Below are positions 13,000 to 13,999 of a stretch of DNA of 13,999 nt, in pieces. The stretch spans positions 1 to 13,999 of the forward strand of contig CACZSO010000130.1 in the NCBI GenBank assembly GCA_902783795.1, given 5' to 3'. How positions within the stretch are numbered: position 1 is the stretch's first letter; each line of letters begins with the position of its first letter. The DNA comes from an uncultured Eubacteriales bacterium. Lineage in GTDB: Bacteria; Bacillota; Clostridia; Lachnospirales; Lachnospiraceae. A model generated the notes under the pieces. The model saw nothing but the letters and a program-made list of their open reading frames with translations, was not told the origin of the DNA and did not search any database. The position numbers and the translations under genes were made by a program.

Positions 13000-13989
13000 A
13001 TGATCAGTTTAAAGAACAGACATTTTCTTACCCTTCTGGATTTCACGCCGGAAGAGATCACTTACCTTTTAGATCTTTCGGATGATCTGAAGGCTAAAAA
13101 GAAAGCCGGGATCCCTCACAGACTTTGTGAAGGAAAGAATATTGCCCTGATCTTCGAAAAAACCAGCACCCGTACCCGCTGTGCCTTCGAAGTGGCGGCG
13201 GCGGACTTAGGGATGCATCCCACCTATCTGGATCCTTCGGGCTCCCAGATAGGAAAAAAAGAGAGTATTGCGGATACCGCCCGGGTATTGGGCCGTATGT
13301 ACGATGCCATCGAGTACCGGGGCTATGGCCAGGAGATCGTCAATGACCTGGCGAAGTATGGCGGAGTTCCGGTCTTCAACGGCCTGACGAATGAATTCCA
13401 TCCTACCCAGATCCTGGCGGATTTCATGACGATCCGTGAATATTTCGGCGGACTTAAGGGAAAGAAACTGGTCTACATGGGTGATGCCCGCTACAACATG
13501 GGCGATTCCCTGATGGTGGGCTGCGCCAAAATGGGCATGCATTTTGTGGCCTGTGCTCCTGAAAAGTATTTCCCGGATAAAGAACTTCGCGATACCTGTG
13601 AGGCGGTCGCGAAAGAGACCGGCGCTGTTCTGGAGTTTGAGACAGATCCTGAGAAGGCAGTCGCGGGAGCACATGTGATCTACACCGACGTGTGGGTCTC
13701 CATGGGCGAGCCCGATGAAGTGTGGAGCGAGCGGATCGCGGATCTCAAGCCTTATCAGGTGACGAAAGAACTTATGGAAAAGGCCGGGGAACAAGTGAAA
13801 TTCATGCATTGCCTGCCTTCCTTCCATGATCTGAATACGACCATCGGGAAGGAGATCCATGATAAATTCGGACTGGATGCCATGGAAGTGACCGATGAAG
13901 TCTTTGAGTCAGAACAGTCCATCGTATTTGATGAAGCGGAAAACCGGATGCATACGATAAAAGCAGTCATGGCAGCCGTGCTGGGCTGA
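13000..13989 (+). CDS. argF: ornithine carbamoyltransferase (anabolic)
   Basis: ArgF joins ornithine and carbamoyl phosphate to form citrulline, the substrate of ArgG. From the chosen start the protein has 329 residues, typical for the family. It carries the carbamoyl phosphate-binding motif STRTR at residues 56-60, HPTQ at 134-137, and the ornithine-binding HCLP at 270-273. DVWVSMGE is also characteristic. The open frame extends to an ATG at 12958, but that start lies inside the palindromic repeat and lacks a ribosome binding site. ATG 13000 has AGGAG at 12988-12992, 7 bases upstream, and gives the expected N-terminus (MISLKNRHFLTLLDFT). The arginine-synthesis neighbours favour an anabolic role over a catabolic ArcB role. 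The stop lies 10 bases before the window end, so what follows is unknown. Confidence 0.95.
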   Translation: MISLKNRHFLTLLDFTPEEITYLLDLSDDLKAKKKAGIPHRLCEGKNIALIFEKTSTRTRCAFEVAAADLGMHPTYLDPSGSQIGKKESIADTARVLGRMYDAIEYRGYGQEIVNDLAKYGGVPVFNGLTNEFHPTQILADFMTIREYFGGLKGKKLVYMGDARYNMGDSLMVGCAKMGMHFVACAPEKYFPDKELRDTCEAVAKETGAVLEFETDPEKAVAGAHVIYTDVWVSMGEPDEVWSERIADLKPYQVTKELMEKAGEQVKFMHCLPSFHDLNTTIGKEIHDKFGLDAMEVTDEVFESEQSIVFDEAENRMHTIKAVMAAVLG

Positions 13990-13999
13990 CACTTCAGGC

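Overview
The window looks like a chromosomal segment of an anaerobic Clostridia-type Firmicute, possibly gut-associated. The evidence is an Rnf complex, strong AGGAGG-type ribosome binding sites, a ResB-type (System II) cytochrome c maturation protein, a PrsW-family membrane protein, a compact arginine operon, and dispersed palindromic repeats of a kind I associate with gut Firmicute genomes. Genus cannot be fixed from the sequence. Every supported gene lies on the + strand.

Region 1 (1-2900) is the end of an Rnf operon. It holds the last 39 codons of rnfA, an AT-rich 138-base gap with a possible 26-codon ORF, an AT-rich gene for an unrecognised lipoprotein, and rnfB. A pentaheme ammonia-forming nitrite reductase gene (nrfA) starts one base after the rnfB stop. 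NrfA has the active-site CXXCK heme motif and the expected catalytic residues, but its third heme motif reads CXXCQ instead of CXXCH.

Region 2 (2901-5106) carries a palindromic repeat, a terminator-like hairpin ending exactly at the next ribosome binding site, a ResB/CcsB-like gene, and a PrsW-like protease gene two bases further on. The usual partner CcsA/ResC is not present, and neither is NrfH. Together regions 1 and 2 suggest a membrane module that could pass electrons from ferredoxin or NADH to nitrite. The link from Rnf to NrfA is an inference from gene order only.

Region 3 (5107-13999) begins with two promoter-like elements and encodes every step from N-acetylglutamate to arginine: argG, argH, argC, a GNAT acetyltransferase gene, argJ, argB, argD, argF. 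argH/argC, argC/GNAT and GNAT/argJ overlap, which implies translational coupling. ArgJ recycles the acetyl group. ArgB has the N-terminal extension and C-terminal motif found in arginine-inhibited enzymes. The embedded GNAT is a candidate for making the first N-acetylglutamate. argD is flanked by two nearly identical copies of a roughly 145-bp hairpin-rich repeat in inverted orientation, and the downstream copy has a 22-bp tandem duplication at its end.

No tRNA, rRNA, CRISPR array, transposase or phage gene was seen. No gap between genes exceeds 300 bases.
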